Positions 54,111-62,868 are shown, numbered from the stretch's first letter. The stretch: 64,000 bases of DNA from Alistipes sp. (GCA_017379015.1 JAFNXN010000005.1:62001-126000), one strand, 5' to 3'. The notes: generated from the letters alone by a model not told the origin. Translations and numbers: made by a program.

Positions 54111-56555
54111 ATGAGACTACACCAATTAGCAGCTACCCTACTGGTAGCTATGGTTGCGCTTGTCGGCACAAGTTGCGACAAACCACAAACGGAGATACCC
54201 GTAAATAAGCCTACGATAGGTATTCTTGATCCTACGTTTGACCATACAACAATGAGTGCAAAGGTGATGATTGCACCCTCGACAGATGCTACAGCATGGT
54301 ACTGGTGCGTAACTGAGGCATCGGAGACCTCTGAGCCAAACTATACAAAGGTTGAGGGCGCAGCAGCCCAGGAGGTCGAGTTTAAGGCGACGTACGGCGT
54401 GGAGTACACCATCAAGGCTTATGCCGAGAATAAAGCTGGTAAGAGCGACATCGCCGAGAAGAGATTTTGCGCTATGCCCGAGGGCGAGGTGGCAGTTGCT
54501 CTTGGCGAGGTTACACTCCATGAGGAGAGTATGCACGCCATGATAACAGTCTACCCCTCAAAGGCGACTACAAAGTGGTACTGGGGCGTTGTCGACTCAG
54601 AGGATGAGAGTGCTCAAATCGAGTGGACTGCCGACGAGTACGCCAACGAGAAGGTTGTGACATTCAACTATGAGTGGGGCAAGCGACTTGTGTTCAAGGC
54701 CTATGCCGAGTGTGGCACAATCACAAGCGACGTGGTATCGAAAGAGGTCTATTTTGCCCCTGCAATTCCAACAATCTCCGTATCGAAGCCCCACTTCGAT
54801 GAGGCAGCGATGAGCGTCAGCTTCGACGTCACACCATCCGAGGATACAGACCACTGGTACTGGGGTATCTACGATGATGCCTTAGATGCAAACTACAACG
54901 TTGAGGAGGGCAGCGAGGCTAAGAGCGTAGAGTTTAAGGTTGAGTACGACAAGGAGTACCAGTTTATCTTCCGCACCGAGAACGCTATTAACGAGGGTGA
55001 GGAGAAGATCGTGGACTTCTACGTTATCTCGCCTGTGGCCGACATAACCATCGAGAACCTCACGGCATATACGCTTGATGCCGTAGTGAGCAAGAAGGAG
55101 CACTGCGTGCGCTATGTGGCGGGTGCTGTACACACCTCGGCATTCGACCGTAACATCTTCATCGAGCAGGCACAGTCATCGCTAAATCCTGACCCAAGCT
55201 ACCCATTTGCCGTGTTCAACTCTGCCACCGAGAGCCGCACATTCTCGGAGCAGGACCTCGTGCGCAACTCACGCACCGATAGCTCGGAGAGTGCTGGTAT
55301 CATGCTTACTTCAGGCACGTCATACACCATCGCCGTATATGGCGAGGATGCAAATGGTAACTACAACGTTACAACCAAGGAGGTAGTAATCCCCGCAGCA
55401 GAGATCAACGGCAACATTGACCTTACTATCGAGATGGGCGAGATTACCGAGACATCGGCAATAGCAACAGTAAGTGCCGCAGAGCCTTGCAAGCTCATCA
55501 TGGGCTGTGTAGATCCCGAGATCACCAAGGCCGACACAGAGGACCCATTCGACTTTACAACTGCCTCTGAGGAGGAGATCAAGGAGTTCCTCGCTACCAC
55601 AGCGCGCGCCGTGCCATCGATCTACAGCGAACCTATCACTCGCATGCTTGGCGACCGTCTTGCCATCGACCATACATACTTCGCGTATGCAATAGCAGTT
55701 AAAGATGGTAAGATTGGCGAGGTGACATACACTGAGTTCAAGACCAAGCGTCCTTCGCTTACGGGCATAGCTAAGATTACCGGTGCAACTATCGAGCCTC
55801 AGACAACACACGAGATACTTAGCGTGAAGCTCACGACCGACCAGAATGCTACAAAGGTCCGCCTATATGCAGCACCATCGAACGATCACCTTGCCTACGC
55901 CGACACTCTAGAGTTTGTGATGGATGCCGATAGCTACCAGAACTACCGCGAGGAGTATGAGGTTGTCGATGGCGTGGCTACAGGCATCGTAGATGTTTAC
56001 CACCCTGGCGACAAATACTATATCTATGCCTCGGCAGTAGATGCATCGGGACGCGCTGGCGAGATGGTCTGTGTGGCTCGCATGGCTGGCTACGATACCG
56101 ACTACTACACCACCATGGAGGAGATCATCGAAGAGGGCTCGTTGAGCTACAACGGCACTGGCACGGCAACACTCACCGCATCGGACATCAAGATTGTTGA
56201 TGAGCGTGTAAACGTAACACTCACCGCGACCAACTTTAGCTCAAACGTAGATAAGGTGTGGTTCATGCGCCTTGCGAGCTGCAAGATTGCAGATATTGAG
56301 AACGAGGTTAAGTCTAACCTTGAAGACTATGCCGAGATAGGCAAGATCTATGGCTCATACAAGATCGTTAAGGAGGGCTGGGCATATAAGTACGTTGATG
56401 ACCTCGAGAACTCGTTTGACCCTAAGTTCGAGGCACTGTTGCAGTATAGCACAGCGTATGGTGGCGACATCATCGTGATGGTTATCCTCGACACTGCTGG
56501 CAAGGTAAATATACATAGCTACTTTGCTGGTGGCATAGGTGTTACAGAGATGTAA
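54111..56555 (+). CDS. Multi-domain fibronectin III-like lipoprotein
   Basis: 814 residues with a lipoprotein leader ending VGTSC. A repeated module of about 95-100 residues appears three times in the N-terminal half: MSAKVMIAPSTDATAWYW, MHAMITVYPSKATTKWYW, MSVSFDVTPSEDTDHWYW, each closing with EYxIKAYAEN-like strands. More divergent Ig/Fn3-like modules continue to the end. There is no enzyme motif. It is the last gene of the SusCD-protease operon and is followed by a strong terminator. The truncated lipoprotein at 63792 starts with the same type of module. It may be a surface adhesin or substrate-binding stalk. Confidence 0.83.
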   Translation: MRLHQLAATLLVAMVALVGTSCDKPQTEIPVNKPTIGILDPTFDHTTMSAKVMIAPSTDATAWYWCVTEASETSEPNYTKVEGAAAQEVEFKATYGVEYTIKAYAENKAGKSDIAEKRFCAMPEGEVAVALGEVTLHEESMHAMITVYPSKATTKWYWGVVDSEDESAQIEWTADEYANEKVVTFNYEWGKRLVFKAYAECGTITSDVVSKEVYFAPAIPTISVSKPHFDEAAMSVSFDVTPSEDTDHWYWGIYDDALDANYNVEEGSEAKSVEFKVEYDKEYQFIFRTENAINEGEEKIVDFYVISPVADITIENLTAYTLDAVVSKKEHCVRYVAGAVHTSAFDRNIFIEQAQSSLNPDPSYPFAVFNSATESRTFSEQDLVRNSRTDSSESAGIMLTSGTSYTIAVYGEDANGNYNVTTKEVVIPAAEINGNIDLTIEMGEITETSAIATVSAAEPCKLIMGCVDPEITKADTEDPFDFTTASEEEIKEFLATTARAVPSIYSEPITRMLGDRLAIDHTYFAYAIAVKDGKIGEVTYTEFKTKRPSLTGIAKITGATIEPQTTHEILSVKLTTDQNATKVRLYAAPSNDHLAYADTLEFVMDADSYQNYREEYEVVDGVATGIVDVYHPGDKYYIYASAVDASGRAGEMVCVARMAGYDTDYYTTMEEIIEEGSLSYNGTGTATLTASDIKIVDERVNVTLTATNFSSNVDKVWFMRLASCKIADIENEVKSNLEDYAEIGKIYGSYKIVKEGWAYKYVDDLENSFDPKFEALLQYSTAYGGDIIVMVILDTAGKVNIHSYFAGGIGVTEM

Positions 56556-56573
56556 TAGAGGTACAATACTTAG

Positions 56574-56616
56574 AACAAGAGCGAGGGCCAGTGTGGTTCT
56601 CGCTCTTGTTTTATTT
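56574..56616 (+). terminator. Terminator of the SusCD-protease operon
   Basis: AACAAGAGCGAG (56574-56585) pairs with CTCGCTCTTGTT (56599-56610), followed by TTATTT. Confidence 0.88.
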
Positions 56617-56648
56617 AAGAGTAGCACGCAAACCGATGGTTTGCTAAA

Positions 56649-56785
56649 GGTAGAGGAAAGGAGGATTAGGGAGGCTAGGGAGGTTAAGGAGATTAGGGAG
56701 TTTAGGGAGTTTAAGGAGTTTAAAGGAATTAGAATAGACTCATTAAATTCCCTAATTTCTCTAAATTCCCTAAATTCACTAATCA
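56649..56785. repeat. 9-bp tandem repeats with an inverted second half
   Basis: About eight units of GGGAG[N]TTA type (GATTAGGGA, GCTAGGGAG, GTTTAGGGA) run to 56730. They are followed after about 20 bp by the complementary sense (AATTCCCTAATTTCTCTAAA), so the whole can fold on itself. Same unit as at 20227-20269. Confidence 0.8.
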
Positions 56786-56812
56786 GTGCATTAATTAGCC
56801 CCACGCCACTAA

Positions 56813-56934
56813 TTTCTTGTCAGAGTGGTGCTAATGTGGTGCTGACACGAGAAAGCCCGGATGGGACATACATGACGTATTTCCCATTCGGGCTTTTGAT
56901 TGAAGTGCCGCAGTAGTGCCACTATCACAAGAAA
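56813..56934. repeat. Palindromic element, copy 1 (122 bp)
   Basis: Ends TTTCTTGT and ACAAGAAA are inverted repeats. Inside, GGTGCTA pairs with TAGTGCC, TGTGGTGCT with AGTGCCGCA, and an apical stem AAAGCCCG-ATGGG-CATAC pairs with GTAT-CCCAT-CGGGCTTT. Neither strand has a credible coding frame. The 514-bp gap 56556-57069 holds the terminator, the 9-bp repeats and the two palindromes. Confidence 0.88.
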
Positions 56935-56941
56935 GAAACAA

Positions 56942-57065
56942 TTTCTTGTCAGAGCGGTGCTAATTTGCCGCCGATGAAGAAATTGGGCTGGAAGGGACAT
57001 ACTAAGCGTATTTCCCTTTCAGCCCAATGATTGAGGTGGCGAAGTAGCGCCACTATCACAAGAAA
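56942..57065. repeat. Palindromic element, copy 2 (124 bp)
   Basis: Same design 129 bp further on: ends TTTCTTGT/ACAAGAAA, GGTGCTA with TAGCGCC, TTTGCCGCC with GGTGGCGAA, and an apical stem ATTGGGCTG-AAGGG-CATAC with GTAT-CCCTT-CAGCCCAAT. Most differences from copy 1 occur on both sides of a pair, keeping the helix. It ends five bases from the lpxA stop codon and may serve as its terminator. Confidence 0.88.
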
Positions 57066-57069
57066 TTTA

Positions 57070-57855
57070 TTATCTGCGTGACTGATACTGCTTGATAACA
57101 CCACGCTTAGAGCTACGTATAAACTCGATAAGCTTGTTACGCTCGGGGCTCTCAGCAACCTCGGCCTCGGCCTTGTCGCAGCCCGCCATATAGTTGAGCT
57201 CGCTCTGGAACAACACGCGGCAGGTATTGTGGATAGACTCGATCTGCTCCTCGCTAAAGCCACGACGCGAAAGACCAATCTTGTTGATACCAGCGTAGTG
57301 AGCCTCGCCATTAGTAACGATGATAAATGGAGGAACATCCTGCACAAGAAGCGCACCACCCTGAATCATTGCGTGGTCGCCAACGCGAATCCACTGGTGG
57401 AGTGCTGCATGGCCACCGATAACTACCCAGTCGCCAATCTCCACCTCGCCAGCGAGCGACACTCGGTTGGCTATGACGCAGTGGCTGCCGACAACATCGT
57501 CGTGAGCAACGTGAACATAGGCCATGAGCAGGTTGTGGTCGCCAACAACGGTAGTACCACGCGATGCAGTACCACGCGCAATAGTCACACACTCACGAAT
57601 ATCGTTGTAGTCGCCAATAACAGCTGTTGTCTGCTCGCCGGCAAACTTTAAGTCCTGAGGCAGGCAGGCGATACAAGCACCGGGATGCACCTTGTTACCC
57701 TTGCCAAGACGAGCACCATTATAGATGATGGCGTGAGGACCAATCCAACAATCATCACCGATGACTACATCGCCCTCAACATAGGCAAATGGCTCGATGG
57801 TAACATTCTTACCAATCTTAGCATCGGGATGTACATAAGCTAAATTACTAATCAT
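57070..57855 (-). CDS. lpxA: Acyl-ACP--UDP-N-acetylglucosamine O-acyltransferase
   Basis: 261 residues from ATG 57855 (MISNLAYVHPDAKIGKNVTI); a longer frame overlapping lpxC is rejected. A left-handed beta-helix of hexapeptide repeats (IGDDCWIGPHAIIYNGARLG) is followed by the C-terminal helices. The active-site His region is MAYVHVAHDDVVG. Length equals standard LpxA (about 262). It catalyses the first step of lipid A synthesis in the cytoplasm. It lies 23 bp downstream of the lpxC-fabZ fusion, the usual Bacteroidetes arrangement. Confidence 0.96.
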   Translation of the reverse strand: MISNLAYVHPDAKIGKNVTIEPFAYVEGDVVIGDDCWIGPHAIIYNGARLGKGNKVHPGACIACLPQDLKFAGEQTTAVIGDYNDIRECVTIARGTASRGTTVVGDHNLLMAYVHVAHDDVVGSHCVIANRVSLAGEVEIGDWVVIGGHAALHQWIRVGDHAMIQGGALLVQDVPPFIIVTNGEAHYAGINKIGLSRRGFSEEQIESIHNTCRVLFQSELNYMAGCDKAEAEVAESPERNKLIEFIRSSKRGVIKQYQSRR

Positions 57856-57878
57856 AATAACACGTATTAAGTCTAGGA

Positions 57879-59264
57879 TTAACGATTCTTTGCAATCTGT
57901 GCTGTGAGCACCGCCTCGCAAGCAAGCTGACCGCCAACAAATGCCTTACACTCTGCGGTGCAGATGCCACGACGGAAGTCGGTGATGTGGCACTCGAGTT
58001 GAAGTGTGTCGCCAGGGACAACCTTACGCTTCCACTTCACGCCATCTGCCTTGAGGAAGTATGTCGAGTAGTGCTCAGGATCCTCAACCTTGCTTAGGAC
58101 AAGGATGCCGCAACACTGCGCCAACGCCTCGATGATAAGCACACCAGGCATCACAGGCTCCTCGGGGAAGTGACCCACGAAGAAAGGCTCGTTCATCGAC
58201 ACCTGCTTGATACCACCAATGGCATTCTCCTCGATGTGGAAGACACGGTCGACAAGCAAGAATGGAGGGCGGTGTGGCAGACGTGCCTTGATCTGGTTGA
58301 TATCGAGGAGTGGCTGCTCCTTAGAGCTATACTTGAACGATGGCTTCTCGCCGCTGCGACGTATCGAACGGCTGAGCTCCTTCATAAACTCGGTATTGGC
58401 AAAGTGGCCAGGACGTGTAGCCCACACACGACCCTTGATACGCATGCCTAGGAGGGCAAAGTCGCCAAGGAGATCGAGGAGCTTGTGGCGTGCAAGCTCG
58501 TTTGTGGCACGCAGCTGCTGGTTGTTAAGATAACCGCCAGTGATGCGGATGTCATCCTTGCCGAAGATCTTCTTGAGGTGGTCAAGCTGCTCGTCGGATA
58601 CAGGGTTCTCAACAACTACGATAGCGTTGTCGAGGTCGCCACCCTTGATGAGGTTCATCTTCATGAGAGGCTCAAGCTCGTGCAAGAAGACAAACGTACG
58701 ACACATAGCGATCTTCTCGGCGTAGTCGTCCGAGGGGTTATATACAGAGTACTGGTTGCCCACAACCTTAGAGTTGTAATCGACGTGTACCGATACCGAG
58801 AACTCGTCATCGGGATATATCACGATGGCAACACCCTTCTCAGGGAGTGTGTAGACCTGCTTCTCTGTCACCTCATAATATTTGCGCTCTGCGGTCTGCT
58901 CCACAGTGCCCACCTCCAAGATACGCGCTGCATACTCACGCGCCGAGCCATCCATGATAGGTGTCTCAGGGGCATTGATCTCAACAATAGCGTTATCGAC
59001 CTCTAGGGTCCAGAGTGCCGACATGATGTGCTCGATGGTGCTCACCTTAGCCTCACCACGCTCGATGGTTGTGCCACGCGAAGTGTCGGTAACAAACTCA
59101 CAGAGAGCAGGAACCTCGGGGCAACCCTCAATATCAACACGACGGAAAACTATACCTGTATTATCCTCGGCGGGACAAACTCTCATATTTACCTGCAAAC
59201 CAGTATGCAGTCCCTTACCCTCGAAAGAGATCGGAGCGGCAAGGGTACGTTGTTTAATAGCCAT
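57879..59264 (-). CDS. lpxC-fabZ: Bifunctional LpxC deacetylase / FabZ dehydratase
   Basis: 461 residues. Residues 1-305 are LpxC: zinc ligands lie in EHIMSALW and in HKLLDLLGD, plus the FVFLHELEPLMKMNLIKGG substrate loop. Residues 315-461 are FabZ with a hot-dog fold and catalytic FVGHFPEEPVMPGV. It combines UDP-3-O-acyl-GlcNAc deacetylation (committed step of lipid A) with 3-hydroxyacyl-ACP dehydration (fatty acid synthesis). The fusion is normal in Bacteroidetes. A minus-strand -7 motif TATATTTG at 59293-59300 sits just upstream. Confidence 0.97.
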   Translation of the reverse strand: MAIKQRTLAAPISFEGKGLHTGLQVNMRVCPAEDNTGIVFRRVDIEGCPEVPALCEFVTDTSRGTTIERGEAKVSTIEHIMSALWTLEVDNAIVEINAPETPIMDGSAREYAARILEVGTVEQTAERKYYEVTEKQVYTLPEKGVAIVIYPDDEFSVSVHVDYNSKVVGNQYSVYNPSDDYAEKIAMCRTFVFLHELEPLMKMNLIKGGDLDNAIVVVENPVSDEQLDHLKKIFGKDDIRITGGYLNNQQLRATNELARHKLLDLLGDFALLGMRIKGRVWATRPGHFANTEFMKELSRSIRRSGEKPSFKYSSKEQPLLDINQIKARLPHRPPFLLVDRVFHIEENAIGGIKQVSMNEPFFVGHFPEEPVMPGVLIIEALAQCCGILVLSKVEDPEHYSTYFLKADGVKWKRKVVPGDTLQLECHITDFRRGICTAECKAFVGGQLACEAVLTAQIAKNR

Positions 59265-59292
59265 TACGATAAATTTTTAAATATATCACGCG

Positions 59293-59330
59293 CAAATATA
59301 CAAATTTTCTCAAAAAAATTACTATTTTTG
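59293..59330. promoter_or_regulatory. Divergent promoters of lpxC-fabZ and the TonB-like gene
   Basis: Minus strand TATATTTG (plus CAAATATA, 59293-59300) for lpxC-fabZ; plus strand TATTTTTG (59323-59330) for the TonB-like gene. Neither shows a good TTG at the usual distance. The whole divergent gap is 84 bp. Confidence 0.5.
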
Positions 59331-59348
59331 CTCGGAAATAATGTGGTT

Positions 59349-60221
59349 ATGAGCAATAAAGACCTCAATAAAGAGATAAATAGTTCTACATCAAGCCTCA
59401 ATGCAAGGCAAGCACAGCATGGGCAACAGAGGGTTGCACCTCGACCTCACGTGCGCATCGACCTCAGTCAGACGCGCCATGAGAGCGTGGGCGAATGGCT
59501 GTTCAACCATCGTGTAGGACTCCTTGTTGTCTTTGCAGTGCTAGTGCTCTCGGGCACGGTGCTCGCCACAGCGCGCTACACCGTGGAGCGCACAGAGCTT
59601 GAGTATCTCATCGAGATTGCCCCCGAGGAGTTTGAGGAGCAGAAGCGCGAGGAGCAAAAGCCCCAAATTTCGGAAGAGGAACTTTATCAGCGTATGCAGA
59701 GTGTGCGCAACGTGATCTCGAACGACGCCGCAACGGAGGAGTCGTCGGGCAGCAGCTCAGAGTTTGACGAGGAGATAGAGCAACTTATGGAGGATGTTGC
59801 CGAGGGCATGGATGCCAACCGCACAGCCTACGAGGAGGGTCTAAGCTCGATACGAGGCAAGGGCGACAGCGGCAAGGGTGGCGGCAACGAGAAGGGTGAT
59901 GGCAAGAAGGAGGGCGACCAGAGCAAGGGCAAGTATCAAGGTTCATGTACCGTGAGCTACAGCTTCTCGGACCCTGTTCGCAACCATCGCAACCTTCACG
60001 TGCCAGCATACACTGCACGCGGAGGCGGTGTCGTGGTAGTAGATGTATCGCTCGACCGCAACGGTAGCGTGGTATCGGCATCGGTAGCCTCGTCGACAAA
60101 CGCTAGTCTCAACAAGATTGCACTACAAGCAGCACGCAACTACAACACACGATTTAACATCGACAGCTCGGCACCTTCGCCACATAGAGGCACAATAACA
60201 TACACATTTGTAGCACAGTAG
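59349..60221 (+). CDS. TonB-like energy transducer
   Basis: 290 residues from ATG 59349; the longer frame runs into the lpxC gene and is rejected. A cytoplasmic N-terminus (1-55), one membrane helix (LLVVFAVLVLSGTVLATARY, about 57-76), an acidic helical segment, then a Gly/Lys-rich linker (GKGDSGKGGGNEKGDGKK). The C-terminal domain has YTARGGGVVVVDVSLDRNGSVVSA and ends RGTITYTFVAQ, the strand order of TonB/TolA-type C-terminal domains. The linker is glycine-lysine rather than the usual proline-rich type. It probably links inner-membrane ExbBD-type motors to outer-membrane receptors; ExbBD genes are not in the window. Confidence 0.82.
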   Translation: MSNKDLNKEINSSTSSLNARQAQHGQQRVAPRPHVRIDLSQTRHESVGEWLFNHRVGLLVVFAVLVLSGTVLATARYTVERTELEYLIEIAPEEFEEQKREEQKPQISEEELYQRMQSVRNVISNDAATEESSGSSSEFDEEIEQLMEDVAEGMDANRTAYEEGLSSIRGKGDSGKGGGNEKGDGKKEGDQSKGKYQGSCTVSYSFSDPVRNHRNLHVPAYTARGGGVVVVDVSLDRNGSVVSASVASSTNASLNKIALQAARNYNTRFNIDSSAPSPHRGTITYTFVAQ

Positions 60222-60225
60222 AGCA

Positions 60226-60633
60226 GTGACAGGATTGGACAAAATATGGCGCAGAATATTTGTGATGGTGGTTGCCTTGATCATTGGGGCAGCCAGCAAC
60301 ATCACAGCTACGCCCCTGCACGAGATAAGTAGCCACCTCAACTGCTACTCGGAGGCGGCACACTCGGAGCCCGCGCAGCCCACATTTGAGTTGCAGCGTC
60401 CAACACTTGGGCTTACCACCACAAATCAACTATCGCAGGCTTCAACCCCTGCAGTACGCACCCTACCTCGCACCCTACGCCATGTGCCACGATGCACAGC
60501 ATGCTCTGCCGCAGTGCGCTCGATAGACTCGACAACAACGGCATCAAGATACGGATTGTATAACCATAAAATATTGTTCTATACTCATCCTCGCCACTAC
60601 TACCTTAATGGCTTGATGAGGCTTATTATTTAG
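60226..60633 (+). CDS. Small exported protein of unknown function
   Basis: 135 residues starting at GTG 60226, five bases after the TonB-like stop, with an internal ATG 13 codons on as an alternative. N-terminal hydrophobic segment IFVMVVALIIGAASNITA looks like a signal peptide. The rest is Ser/Thr-rich with a CTAC motif and a basic C-terminus (GLYNHKILFYTHPRHYYLNG). No family recognised. It is kept because it is coupled to the gene ahead and has a plausible export signal, but it could be a chance frame. Confidence 0.5.
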   Translation: MTGLDKIWRRIFVMVVALIIGAASNITATPLHEISSHLNCYSEAAHSEPAQPTFELQRPTLGLTTTNQLSQASTPAVRTLPRTLRHVPRCTACSAAVRSIDSTTTASRYGLYNHKILFYTHPRHYYLNGLMRLII

Positions 60634-60700
60634 TCGACGCGATACTTCATAGCGTTTTTATAAAGTATTTTTAATCAACTAAATAACAGATAGAACAAAC

Positions 60701-61195
60701 ATGAATACAGAGAATTTATGCAAGGCATTGTATGCCTTGCCCGGAGGTGTTGTCGAACCACGCCGTCAGAGTGTCACAACACCAACAATCATCGCCCTTG
60801 TAGGCGTCGCTCTTTTGATTTTGAACCACACGCTCGTAGATGACTCGCAAGAGATATTATCTATGTCGCTACTCACAGCATCCATAGCTATGATACTTTA
60901 CGGAGCTCTTGTCACCCTGGTGCGCCTCAACAGCAACAAGCAGGTGCCCTACGACAACGAGGTGCATAGCTTCATGAAGTATCGCGAGCGTTACTACGAT
61001 CCACAGCTCGTAGCTCCGCTACGCAAGGCTATAGAGTGTGGAGATATTGAGGCGATAGAGACTATGCCTACGACAAATATTGCCGCAGTAACACTTGTCG
61101 AATATCGCTCATCAAGGCGAAGAGCATACGCTCTCTATCAATATGGCGAAGCTGAGTACAAGCCTCTGTCCGAGCCAGTTGTCGTAGACAAATAA
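60701..61195 (+). CDS. Small two-helix membrane protein
   Basis: 164 residues. Two hydrophobic helices at about 27-42 and 54-74 (TIIALVGVALLILNH, LLTASIAMILYGALVTLV), then a soluble C-terminal region with KYRERYYDPQLVAPLRKAIE and AAVTLVEYRSSRRRAYALYQY. Such short proteins recur in Bacteroidales genomes, but I cannot name the family. It stands 43 bp before the antiporter gene in the same direction, so the two may be cotranscribed. Confidence 0.78.
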   Translation: MNTENLCKALYALPGGVVEPRRQSVTTPTIIALVGVALLILNHTLVDDSQEILSMSLLTASIAMILYGALVTLVRLNSNKQVPYDNEVHSFMKYRERYYDPQLVAPLRKAIECGDIEAIETMPTTNIAAVTLVEYRSSRRRAYALYQYGEAEYKPLSEPVVVDK

Positions 61196-61238
61196 GAAAA
61201 GTTAAAACAAAATAACGTAACCCGTAAACATCAACTAT

Positions 61239-62726
61239 ATGCTAACAGAGAACTTCCTATTTATTGGTGCACTACTACTCTTTGCAGCCGTATTTGCCGG
61301 CAAGGCGGCCTATAGGCTCGGAGCACCCACACTGCTACTATTCTTGGGCGTGGGTATGCTCTTTGGATATTTCGAGGTTGTCGAGTTTAAGTCGGCAGAG
61401 TTTGCCCAATTTATAGGTATGGTAGCGATGTGTATCATACTCTTCTCTGGAGGTATGGATACAAAGTTTGCGGAGATCAAACCCGTCATGGCACCTGGAG
61501 TTGTTATGGCAACAATGGGTGTCATGCTTACGGCGGGTATTGTCGGCACGTTTATCTACTTCGTTGCCCCACACTTCGGCATAGAGCTTTCGTTCAGCAT
61601 GGCACTGCTCATCGCAGCAACCATGTCGTCAACCGACTCAGCATCGGTATTCTCGATACTACGCTCCAAGAAGCAGGGGCTGCAACAGAACCTACGCCCG
61701 CTGCTTGAGTTGGAGAGTGGTAGTAACGACCCTATGGCATATATCCTCACGGTGATGCTCGTAGGCATCGTTGCCGATGGTCACTCGATAGACTGGTGGG
61801 AGGCGATGCGCACATTCATCATACAGATGCTCGTGGGTGCAGGTCTCGGCTATGGCTTTGGTCGTATCACCGTATGGATAATGAACAGGATAAACATCCG
61901 CAACATCCCATCGCTATACTCAGTGCTGCTGCTGGCATGTGCCTTCTTCACATTCTCGTTCACCACGATGGTCTACGGCAACGGATACCTTGCAGTGTAT
62001 ATCGCTGGTCTGGTGGTGGGCAACTATCGCATAACATATCGCAACATGCTGAGCACCTTCTTCGACAGTTTCACATGGCTGCTACAGATCATACTCTTCA
62101 TCATCCTTGGTCTGTTTGTCGACGTTGAAGCACTTCTTGAGCCAAAGGTGCTGTTTATGGGTGTTGCCGTGGGACTCTTCATGATCTTCATAGCTCGCCC
62201 CACTGCGACATTTGCAAGTATGATACCATTCAACAACTTCTCTGGCAAGGCACGAACATACATCTCATGGGTAGGTCTGCGTGGCGCAGTACCCATCATC
62301 TTTGCCCTCTACCCTATCACACGAGGCATCGACAATGCTGAGTACATCTTCAACGTTGTATTCATGGTCACAATCGTATCGCTCATTGTGCAGGGCACCA
62401 CAGTTAGTAGCATGGCAAACTGGCTGGGACTATCGTACGATGAGCCTGAGAGCACCTTTAAGTTCACCGTTCCCGACCACATACGAAGCGAGTTCTCGGA
62501 GATTGGCGTTACGGCATCAATGCTCCATAATGGCGATACACTCAAGGATATTCATCTTCCAGGACACACCCTCGTGGTGCTGGTATGCCGCGACACGAAG
62601 TACTTTGTGCCCAAAGGTCACACACAGCTAAAGTCGGGCGATAAGCTCTTGGTGGTATCGGATGACAACGAGGAGCTACTACAGAAGGTCGAGGACCTCG
62701 GCATCAAGCACATGATAAAGGTCTAA
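61239..62726 (+). CDS. K+/H+ (or Na+/H+) antiporter of the NhaP2/CPA1 type
   Basis: 495 residues. About 12 membrane helices (1-395) with the CPA1 ion-binding region ESGSNDPMAYIL and SSTDSASVFSILRSK. Then a cytoplasmic TrkA-C (RCK_C) domain at about 405-490 (TLVVLVCRDTKYFVPKGHT, LKSGDKLLVVSDD). The RCK_C domain is the usual regulatory tail of NhaP2/CvrA-type potassium-proton antiporters, gated by nucleotides or ions. Its role is cation and pH homeostasis at the inner membrane. The ion is inferred. Confidence 0.93.
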   Translation: MLTENFLFIGALLLFAAVFAGKAAYRLGAPTLLLFLGVGMLFGYFEVVEFKSAEFAQFIGMVAMCIILFSGGMDTKFAEIKPVMAPGVVMATMGVMLTAGIVGTFIYFVAPHFGIELSFSMALLIAATMSSTDSASVFSILRSKKQGLQQNLRPLLELESGSNDPMAYILTVMLVGIVADGHSIDWWEAMRTFIIQMLVGAGLGYGFGRITVWIMNRINIRNIPSLYSVLLLACAFFTFSFTTMVYGNGYLAVYIAGLVVGNYRITYRNMLSTFFDSFTWLLQIILFIILGLFVDVEALLEPKVLFMGVAVGLFMIFIARPTATFASMIPFNNFSGKARTYISWVGLRGAVPIIFALYPITRGIDNAEYIFNVVFMVTIVSLIVQGTTVSSMANWLGLSYDEPESTFKFTVPDHIRSEFSEIGVTASMLHNGDTLKDIHLPGHTLVVLVCRDTKYFVPKGHTQLKSGDKLLVVSDDNEELLQKVEDLGIKHMIKV

Positions 62727-62868
62727 TAAGAGGCTGAGTGGCGAGGACGAGATAGCTTGAAAAATAGACTGAAGGACTAAGAGAAGGTCGTGACTAAATG
62801 ATGATACCCGACATCTCTTGATCCTTTTGTCAAATTGTCACTTTGTCCCAAGGTGAAACAGATACAAG

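Noticed and set aside
56355..56916. Overlapping frames on both strands through the 9-bp repeats (LNSLNSL and EFREFKEF products)
   Set aside because: Any 9-bp repeat without stops gives tripeptide-periodic frames; the products are artefacts of the repeat.
56813..57065. Insertion sequence with transposase
   Set aside because: Terminal inverted repeats exist, but the elements are only 122-124 bp and encode no protein; at most a non-autonomous element.
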